Program-made: the position numbers and the translations under genes | Shown: positions 61,987 to 64,000 of the stretch, one piece after another | How positions within the stretch are numbered: the first letter of the stretch is position 1 | Layout: every line of letters begins with the position of its first letter | DNA from: Parus major | Taxonomy: Eukaryota > Chordata > Aves > Passeriformes > Paridae | Assembly: GCF_001522545.3 (NCBI RefSeq) | Contig: NC_031774.1 | Span: 48,594,410 to 48,658,409, forward strand | Direction: 5' to 3' | DNA: 64,000 bases | Notes under the pieces: model-generated | The model's input: the letters and a program-made list of their open reading frames with translations, nothing else | Told to the model about the DNA's origin: nothing | Database searches by the model: none

Positions 61987-63520
61987 GGAACTTTGCATAC
62001 TCACTATTAAACTTGGAAAAGGGAACTCCTGTCTGTCTCAATTTCCCAAGTGCTATCTGTCACTAACAAGGCACACACATATTAATTGTGTGTTTTAAAA
62101 CTTTGTTTGGCTGAACTTGTCATCCTAGGCTAAAATTGTGTGACCTAACTTGTAGTAGCTTTTGCAGTGAAGGTATCATTTACTGTTGAGTATATTTTAC
62201 TGTGCTGTTATAGATCTTTTCACTCAACCAGCTGTCTAACATGTTGAATAGTCTTTCATCTTGTCAAACACTTCCATTCCCCTTTCTACAGCTTTCTCAG
62301 CCAGCATGTACACACCTAATCAATCTAATGCCACTGTCTCCAGACTTTAAAACCAAAAAGCACTGCCCAAACTACTTTTTTAAAGAGACAGTCATCCTTT
62401 TCCAGTATATTCATCATCAAGAGGACAGAGAAATTGTTAAATGAGAAGAAACACATCTCTGAAACTGTTACTCTAGGTCCAGCCTCAGAGCTTGGGTTCA
62501 CTCACTGAATCTGTCATTCAGTAAAGGCTGTTGGGGGCTTCCCTTCACACTGATCATGTATATGTTAATGTAATTTAATTTAATAAACATCTTACACATG
62601 GAACTGAGTTTAAATCCTCTTGCTTTTGCTTACTTATACTTTTTTTTTTTCCATTTTTAGACAAACAAGATTAGTCTGCCTCAATCTGTTCAATGCCATT
62701 TTTTTTCTTTTTTTCCTTTTCCTTATCCTTCATCAATGGGAACTCCATTAGTAGATTGATATTTACATCATACAGGAGGCAGGTGAAAAAAAAAATCCAT
62801 TGGCATTGCTTTCAGGTGGCCCCTGCTATGTGATATAGTGTATACCTTACATGGTATGGAGTATTCATTAGGGCTGTTTTTATTTTTATTACTTTTATTT
62901 TTATTAGATATATTACCTCCTGAGACTGTGTGAAGTGAACCATGTCACTGGGTGAGATTACTACTCAGTTAATAGCAGTTCTGAAATCAGTCAGTTGGGA
63001 ATAGGCTATGTTTCAAGAACCTCTAAAATGTGAATATATGTGGTGGGGGACAGGGTAGCTTTCCAAAGGCGGGGGGTTTTGCTTCTGTTGATGGATTCTC
63101 TTGTGGAACATTTTTCAATTGCATGCTCATTTTTATATGTGCTTTTAGTTAAAAGAGATAACAACACCTGAAACAAACACTTTTATAGCCGGCAGGTACA
63201 CATGAAATGGAGAGGCCTGAACAAACAGGTAGAGGTGCTTTGTATTTTCAGTCTGATTTTGAATTACTAAGGATGGAGGGAGGTAAAGACACTTCAACCT
63301 TTAAGCCCCTTTGACATTCACGAAGTGCTAAAAGTCAGCTGGGGTCTCTGCTCTGACAAATTTGCATCTCTTTGAATATGACGCTTGAAAAGCCAAGCCG
63401 CTAGATTAAATTTTGCCATGGAGAAAATGAGAAAGGCTTCCATCTCCCAGGTCTACTGGGAGGATCTTTATGGTTGATTTACTTTTTTTAAATAAATGTT
63501 TCTTTATGTGTTTTCTCTAG
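61987..63520. other. unique DNA
   Basis: T/C-rich tracts occur around 62640-62720. The segment at 63290-63470 is less repetitive and exon-free by eye. The T-rich run at 63481-63520 is the possible acceptor tract for the exon candidate that follows. Confidence 0.45.
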
Positions 63521-63581
63521 TTTGTGTCCAGCCTTCCTCTATCATGCATGCTGTAACTTCTGCCAGTTATATCAGCCCACA
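63521..63581 (+). other. candidate 61-base internal exon
   Basis: A strong acceptor (ATGTGTTTTCTCTAG) ends at 63520 and a consensus donor (ACA|GTAAGT) begins at 63582. Two frames are open; one reads CVQPSSIMHAVTSASYISP, the other LCPAFLYHACCNFCQLYQPT. At 61 bases it is not a multiple of three, so including it would shift frame. I recognise neither peptide. It is the best splice-site pair in the right third of the window, but it is unsupported otherwise. Confidence 0.27.
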
Positions 63582-63735
63582 GTAAGTCAACCTGGGCAGA
63601 GCACAAGGTGAAAGAATATTTCAATCTAAACGGTATACCCTTTCTGTGTTTTCTGATTAAAATTTGCAAGCAAAACCTTGGAATAAACTATACCTGACAT
63701 GACTTCTGAAATAATTTACGCCGTTTATAAACCAT

Positions 63736-63807
63736 GGGCTAAATCCTATAAACCCTCCCTCTGCCATTTGTATGCAGAAGGGCTGCAGGTTTGCAGGAGT
63801 GGGCCCC
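63736..63807. mobile_element. short inverted-repeat relic (MITE-like)
   Basis: The left end 'gggctaaatcctataaaccct' and the right end 'agggctgcaggtttgcaggagtgggcccc' are imperfect inverted repeats around about 20 bases. 'gggctaaatcctgcaaaccct' is typical of an old palindromic sauropsid repeat. The call depends on memory of that family. Confidence 0.4.
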
Positions 63808-64000
63808 ACTACGTAGCTGAAACCTTACAATAGAGGACAAGAGGCAGAATAATGGTTACAGGGAACCCATAAAAACATTAAACTGATTACCTATTGAATA
63901 AAATCCTCTAAAGTATGAATTATCTAATGAGCTGCTTCTGTGCTTCAGGCTGACTTGTCCTGCATTAAGTTAACAACGACACCACAGACTCCTGTGGACC

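Noticed and set aside
63290..63470. Segment that looks like a conserved non-coding element
   Set aside because: The impression is from composition alone; without an alignment there is nothing in the sequence to support it.
1..64000. tRNA, rRNA, CRISPR, prophage or bacterial operon content
   Set aside because: No cloverleaf B-box (GGTTCGAATCC-like), no regularly spaced direct repeats and no ribosome-binding-site-led gene runs were seen; the window is vertebrate in character.

Overview
This window looks like nuclear DNA from a bird, from an intergenic desert or the inside of a very large intron. The evidence is the repeat content. There are CR1 LINE fragments, one ending in the avian-style ATTCTGTGATTCTRTGATTC-like tail (37012-37421). 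There is an ERVL-class LTR of the type common in bird genomes (59141-59538). Total recognisable interspersed repeat is only a few percent, the DNA is AT-rich, and stop codons are dense in all six frames. There is no operon-like structure, no tRNA or rRNA that I can see, and no long protein-coding gene. One 934-base assembly gap (567-1500) sits inside a pyrimidine-rich tandem repeat. I cannot name the species or the host gene.

Layout. 0-6 kb: gap and CT repeat, a short tandem repeat at 2.1 kb, then unique AT-rich DNA. 6-20 kb: mostly unique DNA with a palindromic element relic at 6.1 kb. A striking inverted repeat follows (about 16.13-16.35 kb against 17.04-17.25 kb, with a 37-base perfect core), then a second, self-complementary foldback element at 17.63-17.74 kb. 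20-30 kb: several splice-site-flanked exon candidates (20.4, 20.9 minus strand, 28.2 kb), a 57-codon ORF with a strong Kozak context (27.1 kb), a purine-rich strand block (27.5-27.9 kb), and a GC-richer segment with paired palindromes, an E-box and a TATA box (29.86-29.92 kb). 30-41 kb: two plus-strand CR1 3' ends (34.4 and 37.0 kb), an AT microsatellite (38.0 kb), a candidate terminal exon with polyadenylation signal (39.0 kb), and a MIR-like SINE relic (40.7 kb). 41-56 kb: unique DNA, low-complexity tracts, and a 203-codon minus-strand ORF in a GC-rich patch (51.3-51.9 kb). 56-64 kb: an old minus-strand CR1, an ERVL LTR abutting a CR1 reverse-transcriptase remnant, a MIR/L2-like relic, two more palindromic relics, and a 61-base exon candidate near the right edge (63.52 kb).

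No gene is established here. All exon and small-ORF entries are candidates that need transcript or conservation data. The transposon calls rest on recognising family sequences from memory, not on a database search. The most unusual structure is the pair of inverted copies with a perfectly conserved 37-base core, next to an independent foldback element.
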